In this document: in pieces, positions 1 through 6,520 of the stretch
Numbering within the stretch: position 1 is the first letter of the stretch
Layout of the letters: every line of letters begins with the position of its first letter
NCBI GenBank assembly: GCA_002780065.1
Contig: PEWQ01000032.1
Span: 1-9,498, forward strand
DNA: 9,498 bases
DNA from: Candidatus Hydrogenedentes bacterium CG07_land_8_20_14_0_80_42_17
Lineage (GTDB): Bacteria; UBA8481
Direction: 5' to 3'
The notes under the pieces: model-generated
What the model was told of the DNA's origin: nothing
Databases searched by the model: none
The model's input: the letters and a program-made list of their open reading frames with translations, nothing else
Translations under genes and position numbers: made by a program

Positions 1-82
1 CGCTGAGACACAGAGGCACAGAGAAAAAGATAGATAAAAATAAAAAATTATTTAAAAATCTCCGTGTCTCAGTAACTCAGTG
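1..82. repeat. Imperfect inverted repeat of 'ctgagacacagag' type
   Basis: Bases 1-23 and 60-82 pair as reverse complements at 17 of 23 positions, with an AT-rich loop between them. The left arm may continue before the window. Both arms are the 'cactgagacacagag / ctccgtgtctcag' kind of degenerate word that I recall as dispersed intergenic filler in many environmental bacterial genomes (recollection, not searched). Nothing in it looks coding. Confidence 0.55.
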
Positions 83-144
83 CTAAAAATTTCGGTATCT
101 TCATGGTTCAAAAATTAAACTTTTACGGTTCCGGCATTAAAAAA

Positions 145-201
145 ATTAGTGTTTATTAGTGTTCATTAGTGGTTCGCTTTTTTTAATGTTGATTAGTGGT
201 C
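145..201. repeat. Tandem 10-bp 'attagtgttY' repeat
   Basis: Three abutting 10-base units (145-154, 155-164, 165-174) share the core attagtg, and a fourth degenerate copy lies at 192-201. The region carries many stops and no credible coding signal. It fills the gap between the inverted repeat at the left edge and the promoter of the Nif3-like gene. Confidence 0.6.
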
Positions 202-230
202 CTCATTTGGAGAATTACAGAAAAAAGATA

Positions 231-259
231 ATGACAAAGCAAATTGTAAATTACATAAT
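231..259 (+). promoter_or_regulatory. Predicted sigma70-like promoter for nif3-like gene
   Basis: ATGACA (231-236, 5/6 match to the -35 consensus) and CATAAT (254-259, 5/6 match to the -10) are separated by 17 bases. The -10 ends six bases before the ATG at 266, so transcription would start at or next to the start codon. No Shine-Dalgarno is present, which agrees with a leaderless mRNA. This is read by eye and is not experimentally supported. Confidence 0.5.
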
Positions 260-265
260 CATTTT

Positions 266-1066
266 ATGTTCAGCGCAGGAAATCTTTTGGATGTTTTGCA
301 AGAGTTATACCCTCCTGAATTTGCATTGCAGGATGATAATTTCGGTTTGCAGATAGGTTCTCTATCCGCACAAATACGGTCAGTTCTAATTTCGCTCGAT
401 CTGGACGAGAAGTCTATAGCACTTGCAAAAAAGAAGTCTTGCGATGCGATTGTGACTCATCACCCTATTTGGCGCCGCGGCCCGAAGATGCTGAATGAAG
501 ACGATGCTTCGGTGTCGAGAGCATTATCAGCGGCCAGAGCAGGACTCGTAGTCATAAACGCTCATACAAATGCGGATTTTGCGCCGGGCGGCATTTGCGA
601 TGCTTTGTCCGAACTATTGTCGCTGAATACTGTTATCTCTCTTTACGAAGAAAAGAGAGTGCCGATTGGAAGGATCGGCCGAGTTCGTCCTACAAAATGG
701 AAGAATTATCGCGCCCGTCTGAATAGACTTTTTGGAAAAACTGTTCGTGCATCCGGAACTGTTCCGAACATAATCGAGATTGTTGCGTTATGTTCAGGAT
801 CAGGTTCGGATTTATTGGAGAAAGCTTATGAATCAGGTGCGGATATTTTCGTTACCGGTGATGTCAAATATCATACTGCTCGTGATGCAGAGACTTTAGG
901 AAAAAAAAGAATTGGAAAGGAGGGGAGAGGATTTCTTCTTGTAGATGCAGGCCATTATGAGACAGAAAAAATATTTGTCGATATTACGGCAAAAGGTTTG
1001 AAAAGAACTGCCTCAAAATTGAGAATTGAAAAATCTATAGTGAAGAGTCCTTTTATTTTACTATGA
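266..1066 (+). CDS. Nif3-like dinuclear metal centre protein (DUF34/NIF3 family)
   Basis: The 266-residue product is a short-form NIF3/YbgI family protein, a toroidal hexamer that binds two metal ions per subunit. Family members are often labelled GTP cyclohydrolase I type 2, but the physiological reaction remains unsettled. The N-terminus has the family pattern 'DDNFGLQIGS' (residues 23-32). Metal ligands by analogy with E. coli YbgI are His65-His66 in THHP, Asp104 in 'NAHTNAD', and His230 and Glu234 in 'VDAGHYETE'. 'GDVKYHTA' (198-205) is the usual motif of the second half. ATG 266 is the only ATG after an in-frame stop at 194-196, and it leaves a normal N-terminus. The TGA overlaps the next gene's ATG by four bases. 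Adjacency to a zinc-ribbon coiled-coil gene is common for this family. No Shine-Dalgarno precedes it. Confidence 0.93.
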   Translation: MFSAGNLLDVLQELYPPEFALQDDNFGLQIGSLSAQIRSVLISLDLDEKSIALAKKKSCDAIVTHHPIWRRGPKMLNEDDASVSRALSAARAGLVVINAHTNADFAPGGICDALSELLSLNTVISLYEEKRVPIGRIGRVRPTKWKNYRARLNRLFGKTVRASGTVPNIIEIVALCSGSGSDLLEKAYESGADIFVTGDVKYHTARDAETLGKKRIGKEGRGFLLVDAGHYETEKIFVDITAKGLKRTASKLRIEKSIVKSPFILL

Positions 1067-1764
1067 TCGATACATTGAAGAAAATATTCGAGATAGATTC
1101 TGAGGAACTTCGGCTCAAAAAGTGGATCGTACCGCACAAAGAATTATACGAAAAGATAAAAATTAAATTTGATAATGAAACGGCAGAATTGAATACACTG
1201 TTGGAAAAGAAAAATGTTTTAGATAAGGAACTGAGACTGCTTGAAGATGACATTACATTGCTTTCAGAGCTACGAAAAAAGGAAGAGAAGAAGCTGGAAG
1301 TAATTACCTCAGTAAAAGCCGCAAAAGCCGCAGAAACGGAATTGCTTTCCATATCAGATAAGAAGAATGCAATAGAAGAGCAGATGCTTGAGATTATGGA
1401 AAAGACGGAAGAGCTCGAACACACTCTGCATGAGAAGAAGCTGGAAGTTGAAAAACTCGGCACAGAAAAAAAAGAGGCTGAGGATAAACTGGCAGAGGGA
1501 GAAAAAAATCTTAGCGAAAGATATTCAAAGCTCGATACTGAGCGTGAAGAATTGCTTGGCCGATTGCCAATTGAACTGAGCCGAAGATACAAAGGAATTA
1601 TAGAGAGCGGAATAGTGCCTGCGATAGCAATATTCAAGGAAGATGCTTGCCAGGGGTGCAGAGTGAAATTGAAACAGAATATGATTGCGCATTTGAAAGC
1701 GAACGGCCATTCAACATGCGATCATTGCAAAAGAATATTAATTTCGCCGTTCTTGACAAATTAA
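1063..1764 (+). CDS. Coiled-coil C4-type zinc-ribbon protein (COG1579 family)
   Basis: This 233-residue protein has the COG1579/zf-RING_7 architecture: a long Lys/Glu/Leu-rich coiled coil (about residues 10-170) followed by a small zinc ribbon. The ligands are Cys196 and Cys199 in 'ACQGC' and Cys219 and Cys222 in 'TCDHC'. The linker 'GIVPAIAIFKEDACQGC' is typical of the family. The family is thought to act as a nucleic-acid or protein scaffold, and no enzymatic role can be read from the sequence. The ATG overlaps the Nif3-like stop (ATGA), so translational coupling is likely; no Shine-Dalgarno is visible. The last codons contain a perfect TTGACA -35 box that probably serves the next gene. Low-complexity charge in the coiled coil produces long antisense shadow frames that are not genes. 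Confidence 0.9.
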   Translation: MIDTLKKIFEIDSEELRLKKWIVPHKELYEKIKIKFDNETAELNTLLEKKNVLDKELRLLEDDITLLSELRKKEEKKLEVITSVKAAKAAETELLSISDKKNAIEEQMLEIMEKTEELEHTLHEKKLEVEKLGTEKKEAEDKLAEGEKNLSERYSKLDTEREELLGRLPIELSRRYKGIIESGIVPAIAIFKEDACQGCRVKLKQNMIAHLKANGHSTCDHCKRILISPFLTN

Positions 1765-1780
1765 TTGCATCAAATATTAT
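1753..1780 (+). promoter_or_regulatory. Predicted efp promoter inside end of zinc-ribbon gene
   Basis: TTGACA (1753-1758, perfect -35) overlaps the last sense codons of the upstream gene. TATTAT (1775-1780, 5/6 -10) follows after 16 bases. The expected start is near 1786-1789, giving a leader of a few bases before ATG 1791. There is no Shine-Dalgarno. This would let efp be expressed independently of the two genes before it. Confidence 0.5.
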
Positions 1781-1790
1781 TCATAACATT

Positions 1791-2348
1791 ATGATTACTA
1801 TGAATCAGTTTAGAAAAGGCATGTGCCTTAAGATAGATGGAAAGTTAATGAAGATTGTTGAGTTTCAGCATGTGAACCCAGGCAATTGGCGCGCGTTCGT
1901 GCGAACAAAGCTAAAGGATCTTTCGACCGGAAATGTGGTTGAACGCACTTATCGCGAGAATGATCAATTCGAAGAAGCTATGCTTGAGACTGCTGAGATG
2001 CAGTTATTATATTCAGATGTTAATGGATATAACTTTATGAACCAAGCGACGTATGAACAGGTGACTTTGTCTAAAGAAGATTTAGGCAATGCAGTCAATT
2101 ATCTGAAGGAGAACGATGTCATAAAGGTGGAATTCAGCGAAGGAAAAGCATTAGGAGCCGAACTGCCGGCTTCGGTTGCTCTGAAGGTGATTGAGGCTCC
2201 GCCAGCGACAAAAGGCAATACAGCTACCGGCGCTACAAAACCTGTAAAACTTGAGACCGGGCTTATCGTCAATGCTCCGCTTTTTATTATTCAAGGCGAG
2301 ATGGTTAAGATTGATACAAGAACAGGAGCTTTTTTAAGTAGAGCTTAA
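1791..2348 (+). CDS. efp: Translation elongation factor P
   Basis: EF-P binds between the P and E sites of the ribosome and promotes peptide bonds at stalled polyproline stretches. The 185-residue length is standard. The three beta-barrel domains are readable: the N-terminal KOW-like domain (1-65) beginning 'MITMNQFRKGM', the central OB domain, and the C-terminal domain ending 'IDTRTGAFLSRA', which carries the EF-P signature. I place the start at ATG 1791, not at 1647, because the longer frame adds 48 residues read from the zinc-ribbon gene in another frame; ATG 1800 is a less likely alternative. The domain I loop reads 'HVNPGNWRAF', so the residue equivalent to E. coli Lys34, the usual modification site, is Asn32. 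This predicts an unmodified EF-P or one modified differently from the lysyl, hydroxylysyl or pentanol types. A TMEM43 gene follows 15 bases later. Confidence 0.96.
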   Translation: MITMNQFRKGMCLKIDGKLMKIVEFQHVNPGNWRAFVRTKLKDLSTGNVVERTYRENDQFEEAMLETAEMQLLYSDVNGYNFMNQATYEQVTLSKEDLGNAVNYLKENDVIKVEFSEGKALGAELPASVALKVIEAPPATKGNTATGATKPVKLETGLIVNAPLFIIQGEMVKIDTRTGAFLSRA

Positions 2349-2363
2349 CTGTAGGAGAAAATA

Positions 2364-3536
2364 ATGGCCGACAAAGTAGTTGAAGTCACTCAGAAGGGTT
2401 ATTTTTCGAGAATAGGCAATTCATTCAAAGGCATTGTTTTTGGACTGATACTTTTTGTCGTATCAATTGGGCTTTTGTTTTGGAACGAGGGCAGAGCAGT
2501 TAAAACTGCAAAGACATTGAAGGAAGGCAAAACAGCAGTTATATCTGTGCCGGTAGAACCCATAAATGGCGCGAACGATGACAGATTAATTCACACCATC
2601 GGCATGGCGAATACGGATGAGATACTTATCGATCCTGAATTCGAGTTAAGCAGAAATGCTTTGCGATTTAGGCGTGACGTAGAAATGTATCAATGGGAAG
2701 AAGATAAAAAAACGGAAGAAAGAAAAAAGCTTGGCGGCGGAACAGAAGAGATTACAACTTATGAATACAAAAAAGTTTGGTCCAGTTCTTTAATAAATTC
2801 ATCGGACTTTAAAGAGATATCAGGTCATGACAATCCTAACTCAATTCAATTTAAGAGCCAGACATGGAATGCCGGCAAAGGCACGCTAGGTGCGTTTTCG
2901 CTGACATCTGAACTTATAGAGAAAATCGATTCGTTTCGTAATGCTTCACTTTCGGATTCGGATTATGAAACATTTATGAAGGCGAATACGGGGAAAAAAG
3001 TTAATCGTATTGAGAACGGTTATTATATCGGAGCTGATCAGTCAGCGCCTGCAATAGGAGATATGCGAGTTCGCTTCACTGAGGTCGTTCCGCAATCCGT
3101 GAGCATAATTGGCAAGCAGTTCGGTGGAACTTTTACTGCTTATCAAACATCTGCAGGTGGCTCAATTCTGATGATTGAACCGGGGATTAAAACTGCTGAC
3201 GAGATGTTTGCCTCAGCAGAAAAACAGAACTCAATGATGACTTGGATTCTTCGCGGAGTCGGTTTTATTTTGGCTTGGATTGGCCTCTCAATGATCTTCG
3301 CTCCGCTTTCAGTTATTGCAGATGTTGTGCCGTTTATCGGAACTATTGTTGGAGCCGGAACGTCTATTATTTCCTTTATTATTGCTTTGCCGATTTCGCT
3401 CATTACTATTGCGGTCGCTTGGTTATTTTTTAGACCTGTTCTCGCGATAATGTTGCTGATTCTTGCAGGAGCTATTATTGGCGCAGGAATTTTTTGGGCA
3501 TTCAAGAAGGGCGCGGCTTCTAAGATAGCAAGCTGA
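2364..3536 (+). CDS. TMEM43 family membrane protein
   Basis: This 390-residue protein matches the TMEM43/LUMA family (Pfam PF07787) in layout: one N-terminal transmembrane helix (about 23-40, followed by 'FWNEGRAVKTAKTLKEG'), a soluble loop of about 250 residues, and four hydrophobic segments at the C-terminus (about 293-312, 316-341, 343-357, 359-379). The 'NEGRAV' motif after the first helix is typical. The eukaryotic relative is an inner nuclear membrane protein. The bacterial function is not settled, though some prokaryotic relatives have been proposed to sit in conflict-system loci. Nothing here suggests defence: the neighbours are housekeeping genes. AGGAG at 2353-2357 lies six bases before ATG 2364, a good ribosome binding site. 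The 15-base gap to efp suggests co-transcription. Its stop abuts the stop of the convergent gene. Confidence 0.85.
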   Translation: MADKVVEVTQKGYFSRIGNSFKGIVFGLILFVVSIGLLFWNEGRAVKTAKTLKEGKTAVISVPVEPINGANDDRLIHTIGMANTDEILIDPEFELSRNALRFRRDVEMYQWEEDKKTEERKKLGGGTEEITTYEYKKVWSSSLINSSDFKEISGHDNPNSIQFKSQTWNAGKGTLGAFSLTSELIEKIDSFRNASLSDSDYETFMKANTGKKVNRIENGYYIGADQSAPAIGDMRVRFTEVVPQSVSIIGKQFGGTFTAYQTSAGGSILMIEPGIKTADEMFASAEKQNSMMTWILRGVGFILAWIGLSMIFAPLSVIADVVPFIGTIVGAGTSIISFIIALPISLITIAVAWLFFRPVLAIMLLILAGAIIGAGIFWAFKKGAASKIAS

Positions 3537-4271
3537 TTACAGTCTCATCCTTTTGAAAATCTGTTCAGGTATTATTTTTATTATTGTCAATATCCATCTC
3601 CAGAACCATGGAATGTAAACAATATCTTTTTCAACACTGATCGCTTTGAAGATTAATTCTCCGGCTTCTTTCGCAGACGTAAAAAGAGGATTATGCGGAA
3701 AGCTTGCTGTCATAGGAGTATCCACATATCCAGGCTTTATCGAAATTACTTTGATTCCATATTTATGCAATTTATTTCTAAGCCCGGAAAGATATGTATC
3801 TAAAGCGGCTTTTGTGGCGCCGTAAAGAAAGTTGCTCTGCCTGCCTCTGTCGCCGGCAACAGACACTATCGCCGCAATTTTGCCTGAGCCTTGTTCTATC
3901 ATTTGGTTTGCGATTAGTGTGAGCAGCGAAACATAACTGACGAAGTTTGTCTGAATCATTTTTCGTCCGGACTCAATATTCGAATCCGCTTCCGCTTGAG
4001 GAATATTAATTCCGTGCGCAAGAATTGCGATGTCGATCTTTTCAAGATACTCTGCGGCGCGCTTAATAAAATTTAAATGCTCGTCTGATAGATCTAAATC
4101 AATGCATTCTTCTTTTACATCTGCTCCTAGAACTTTTAATTCATCTGCAATAGAAGTAAGTTTGTTTTCAGTTCTTCCGGTTATGTAGATCTTTGAACCT
4201 TCTTTGGCAAACATTCTCAATGATTCTCTGATCATTGCAGATGTTCCGCCAATAACCAAAATTCTTTTCAT
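3537..4271 (-). CDS. Short-chain dehydrogenase, DprE2-like (keto-pentose reductase)
   Basis: This 244-residue SDR most likely reduces the 2-keto intermediate made by the DprE1-like enzyme encoded just upstream, as DprE2 does in mycobacterial decaprenyl-phosphoryl arabinose synthesis. The catalytic set is readable: Asn109 in 'QTNFVSY', Ser137 in 'IVSVAGDRGRQSN', and Tyr150 and Lys154 in 'YGATK'. The nucleotide loop reads 'GGTSAMIRE' (8-16), where the usual last glycine is replaced by Ile14. A C-terminal amphipathic or hydrophobic stretch ('PWFWRWILTIIKIIP') could associate with the membrane, fitting a lipid-linked substrate. AAGGAG at 4283-4278 lies six bases before the ATG, and the ATG overlaps the upstream TGA (ATGA). 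The exact sugar is not determined by the sequence. Generic SDR activity is the fallback. Confidence 0.82.
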   Translation of the reverse strand: MKRILVIGGTSAMIRESLRMFAKEGSKIYITGRTENKLTSIADELKVLGADVKEECIDLDLSDEHLNFIKRAAEYLEKIDIAILAHGINIPQAEADSNIESGRKMIQTNFVSYVSLLTLIANQMIEQGSGKIAAIVSVAGDRGRQSNFLYGATKAALDTYLSGLRNKLHKYGIKVISIKPGYVDTPMTASFPHNPLFTSAKEAGELIFKAISVEKDIVYIPWFWRWILTIIKIIPEQIFKRMRL

Positions 4272-5626
4272 ACCCTGCTCCTTTTAACTCTTCGCCATAG
4301 ATTCGACGAGAAAGCCGGATCGATGAACTTTTCAAATTTTTCAATGTTGAATGATGAATAGTATAAATCGTCTGCGGACCCGGCGTCTTTCGCCGTATAA
4401 ACCCTTCCGCCGGCTGACCTTGTTATCGCGTCCAAGCGTTTAATTAATTCGATGCTTTTTAATTTTTCAAACGGAAAATCCATTGTGATCGTATAGCCCT
4501 TCATTGGGAATGACAGCATTCCTGGCGATTTTAGTTCTCCGAAATGTTTTAGAACTGTGAGGAAGGAGCCTGTTCCGAGCTTTATTCCAGTCTCAAGCAG
4601 ATCGTGAATTGCGGGGATACCTGCAGTTTCAGGTATGACGCATTGATACTGAAAGAATCCGCGTTTGCCGTATATGCGGTTCCATTTTCCTAAAACATCA
4701 AGCGGATAAAAAAAAGGAGAGTAATGAATCTTGGAGTTTGCAAGCGGCTTTCGAAAATAGGTTTCATTGAATGCTCGAATGGATAATCTATTGAGAAAAA
4801 ATTCGGGAAAGTCGCATGGAATTGTGATGCTGGGATTTTTTTTACCGGGAACAAGAGCTCCTTCTTCTGAATGATTTCCTCGAATGAAGTGGCCGCGGCC
4901 GAAAGATTTTCCTCTCGAAGAGCCGTCAAGCCATGCTACGGTATATTCGTGGGTTGAGTCGGACTCGCGTGAAAGTTTGTCGAAGTCGTTCAGATTTCCG
5001 AAACGAATCGTCTCAGCATCAATAAACGCCGAATGAATCTTCTTTAGTTTTATTTTTGCTTTCGTTATGAGTCCGGTCAGCCCGATGCCGCCTATTGTTG
5101 CATTGAAAAACTCAGGATTGTTTCCGGCAGAAAGAATTAAACTTTTACAATCAGATCTCAGCAACTCAAGCTCTATTATGTGCCGGCCGAATGTTCCTTC
5201 GCGGTGATGATTCTTTCCGTGAACGTCATTTGCAATAGCTCCGCCGAGCGTGACGAATCGGGTGCCTGGCGTCACCGGCAGAAACCAACCATGAGGCACT
5301 ATGAATTCGAGCAGATCTGAAAAAGAAATTCCAGCATCACATTCGATGATGCCGTCTTCTTTATCGAAGCTTATCAGGCGATTAATATTTCTTGTTGAAA
5401 TAATTGTGCCGTTATCGCAAAGACAGCAGTCGCCGTAACTTCTTCCGAGCCCATAAGCGAGGAGAGGAGAAGAATATGGAATAGCCTCATTCAGCCAATA
5501 CGGAATGAATTCATTTTGATTTTGAACCTTGGGATACCGTCCCCATGATTCGAAAGATTCGATTCCGGCTCCAAAAAATTTTTTCAGAAAACTAGAGGGA
5601 TTGTTTGAAGAAATTAAATCGCTCAA
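4268..5626 (-). CDS. FAD-linked oxidoreductase, DprE1-like (decaprenylphosphoryl-ribose oxidase family)
   Basis: This 452-residue flavoprotein has a PCMH-type FAD domain and a C-terminal substrate domain. FAD contacts include 'GLGRSYGD' (59-66) and 'TPGTRFVTLGGAIANDVHG' (119-137) followed by KNHH. The C-terminal half aligns by memory with mycobacterial DprE1 over 'YPLDVLGKWNRIYG', 'GFFQYQCVIP' and 'GGRVYTAKDA'; Lys413 corresponds to DprE1 Lys418. The residue matching DprE1 Cys387, the covalent target of benzothiazinones, is Thr380. The family oxidises the 2'-OH of polyprenyl-phosphoryl ribose; the substrate here is inferred. The start codon is TTG at 5626-5624, because the frame is closed upstream by a nearby TAA and no Met occurs before the FAD domain. 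It overlaps the last BMC-P gene's TGA (TTGA), suggesting coupling. Confidence 0.87.
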   Translation of the reverse strand: MSDLISSNNPSSFLKKFFGAGIESFESWGRYPKVQNQNEFIPYWLNEAIPYSSPLLAYGLGRSYGDCCLCDNGTIISTRNINRLISFDKEDGIIECDAGISFSDLLEFIVPHGWFLPVTPGTRFVTLGGAIANDVHGKNHHREGTFGRHIIELELLRSDCKSLILSAGNNPEFFNATIGGIGLTGLITKAKIKLKKIHSAFIDAETIRFGNLNDFDKLSRESDSTHEYTVAWLDGSSRGKSFGRGHFIRGNHSEEGALVPGKKNPSITIPCDFPEFFLNRLSIRAFNETYFRKPLANSKIHYSPFFYPLDVLGKWNRIYGKRGFFQYQCVIPETAGIPAIHDLLETGIKLGTGSFLTVLKHFGELKSPGMLSFPMKGYTITMDFPFEKLKSIELIKRLDAITRSAGGRVYTAKDAGSADDLYYSSFNIEKFEKFIDPAFSSNLWRRVKRSRV

Positions 5627-5919
5627 TGAAATTTAATGTAGCTGTCGCCTGACTGGACGGCATCGACAATACCGACTATTACTGTTCTGATCGGAGCTGT
5701 TTTATCGTCTAGAACTTGCCGAGCAGAATTGCCTTCATCGATTACGAGCACGCAGTCGCCGACTCCGGCATCGACTTTAGGGTCGAGCGCAAGCTGAACT
5801 TTACCGCACTCTTTTCCGGATAAAGGCTCGATAGGAACTACCAAGAGCAGTTTATGCTTTTCAAGTTTAGCCTGTTTTCTGGTTGCCCATGTTCGCCCTA
5901 CAACTTTAGCAATAAACAT
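5623..5919 (-). CDS. EutN/CcmL microcompartment vertex protein (third BMC-P)
   Basis: This 98-residue BMC-P protein, beginning 'MFIAKVVGRTWATRK', is predicted to form pentamers that cap the vertices of a bacterial microcompartment shell. Family landmarks are present: 'KLLLVVPIEP' (23-32), 'VDAGVGDCVLV' (49-59), 'GNSARQV' and the closing 'IVGIVDAV'. It has about three extra residues in the loop before the 'ALDPKVDAGVGD' stretch compared with its two neighbours. It is the last of three adjacent paralogues, starts three bases after the previous stop, and its TGA overlaps the TTG start of the DprE1-like gene. GGGA at the end of the previous gene is only a weak ribosome binding site. Confidence 0.92.
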   Translation of the reverse strand: MFIAKVVGRTWATRKQAKLEKHKLLLVVPIEPLSGKECGKVQLALDPKVDAGVGDCVLVIDEGNSARQVLDDKTAPIRTVIVGIVDAVQSGDSYIKFH

Positions 5920-5922
5920 TTT

Positions 5923-6207
5923 TCATTTCCCGTCCGTGTATTTGCCGTTGAACTCAACACCGTCGATTATTCCCAAGATAGTTGCATCAACCGGCGGAAC
6001 CTCTTTAAAAGCTACTGCGGCTTCTCTCGCTTTGACGAAGAAGACAAATTCGCCTGAGCCTGCCCCGACAGCATCGAGCGCGACTAGCGGGTCTCCGTCT
6101 TCTTTTTTGTCCCAAGTTAATGGTTGAAGAAGAAGAAGTTTTTTTCCTTCGAGAGCCTGGACCTTTTCAGAGCAGACGACGCGACCGATTATTCGACCAG
6201 CGAACAT
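5923..6207 (-). CDS. EutN/CcmL microcompartment vertex protein (second BMC-P)
   Basis: This 94-residue BMC-P family protein begins 'MFAGRIIGRVVCSEK'. Motifs include 'LEGKKLLLLQPL' (19-30), 'PLVALDAVGAGSGEFV' and 'ATILGIIDGV'. The usual 'GSSAR' turn is changed to 'AREAAVAF', which may alter the pore-side or contact surface. It starts six bases after the first BMC-P stop, has no convincing Shine-Dalgarno, and is probably translated by coupling. It diverges clearly from both neighbours, so this is an old set of paralogues and not a recent duplication. Pentamer formation is inferred from the family. Confidence 0.92.
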   Translation of the reverse strand: MFAGRIIGRVVCSEKVQALEGKKLLLLQPLTWDKKEDGDPLVALDAVGAGSGEFVFFVKAREAAVAFKEVPPVDATILGIIDGVEFNGKYTDGK

Positions 6208-6213
6208 GAAATT

Positions 6214-6513
6214 TTATGAGCCTTGACTTTTATCGAATGTAACTGTTCCGTCGCGCTCCACTGTATCGACGATTGCCATGATTACAGCGTCGCACGGGCG
6301 GCTTTCTGTAAGCTTTGTCTGGCGAGCGGACGAGCCTGAACAAAGCAGAACGAGTTCTCCCGTACCGGCTTGTACGGCATCAACTGCAACCAAAGGATTG
6401 CCGCTAGGCTCATACTTGATGTTCACCGGTTGAACGAGAAGAAGTTTTCTTCCCTCGAGTTTTTCATCTTTTCTTGTGCACACAACTGTGCCGATAACTT
6501 TAGCGAATTGCAT
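6214..6513 (-). CDS. EutN/CcmL microcompartment vertex protein (first BMC-P)
   Basis: This 99-residue BMC-P protein begins 'MQFAKVIGTVVCTRK' and carries the most canonical motif set of the three: 'LEGRKLLLVQPV' (19-30), 'PLVAVDAVQAGTGELVLL', 'GSSARQT' and 'AVIMAIVDTV'. It is the first gene of a tight five-gene (-) operon with two more BMC-P genes and a DprE1/DprE2-like pair. No BMC-H or BMC-T shell gene, aldehyde dehydrogenase or other cargo enzyme is in the window, so the rest of any compartment must be encoded elsewhere. The ATG has no Shine-Dalgarno; a strong promoter ends seven bases before it, predicting a leaderless transcript. Confidence 0.93.
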   Translation of the reverse strand: MQFAKVIGTVVCTRKDEKLEGRKLLLVQPVNIKYEPSGNPLVAVDAVQAGTGELVLLCSGSSARQTKLTESRPCDAVIMAIVDTVERDGTVTFDKSQGS

Positions 6514-6520
6514 AATCTGA

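Noticed and set aside
159-356. A 65-residue plus-strand frame at the left edge
   Set aside because: It runs through the repeat tract and then overlaps the Nif3-like gene in a different frame; it has no ribosome binding site and no protein-like composition.
1053-1637. A 194-residue minus-strand frame, Ser/Phe-rich
   Set aside because: It is the antisense of the Lys/Glu-rich coiled coil; GAA/AAG/GAG codons give TTC/CTT/CTC on the other strand.
1647-1790. A 48-residue N-terminal extension of EF-P
   Set aside because: It reads the zinc-ribbon gene in another frame and has no similarity to EF-P. The family N-terminus begins at ATG 1791 and the total length from there (185) is standard.
3537-6513. 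Complete bacterial microcompartment locus
   Set aside because: Only vertex (BMC-P) genes are present; there is no hexamer shell protein and no signature cargo enzyme in the window.
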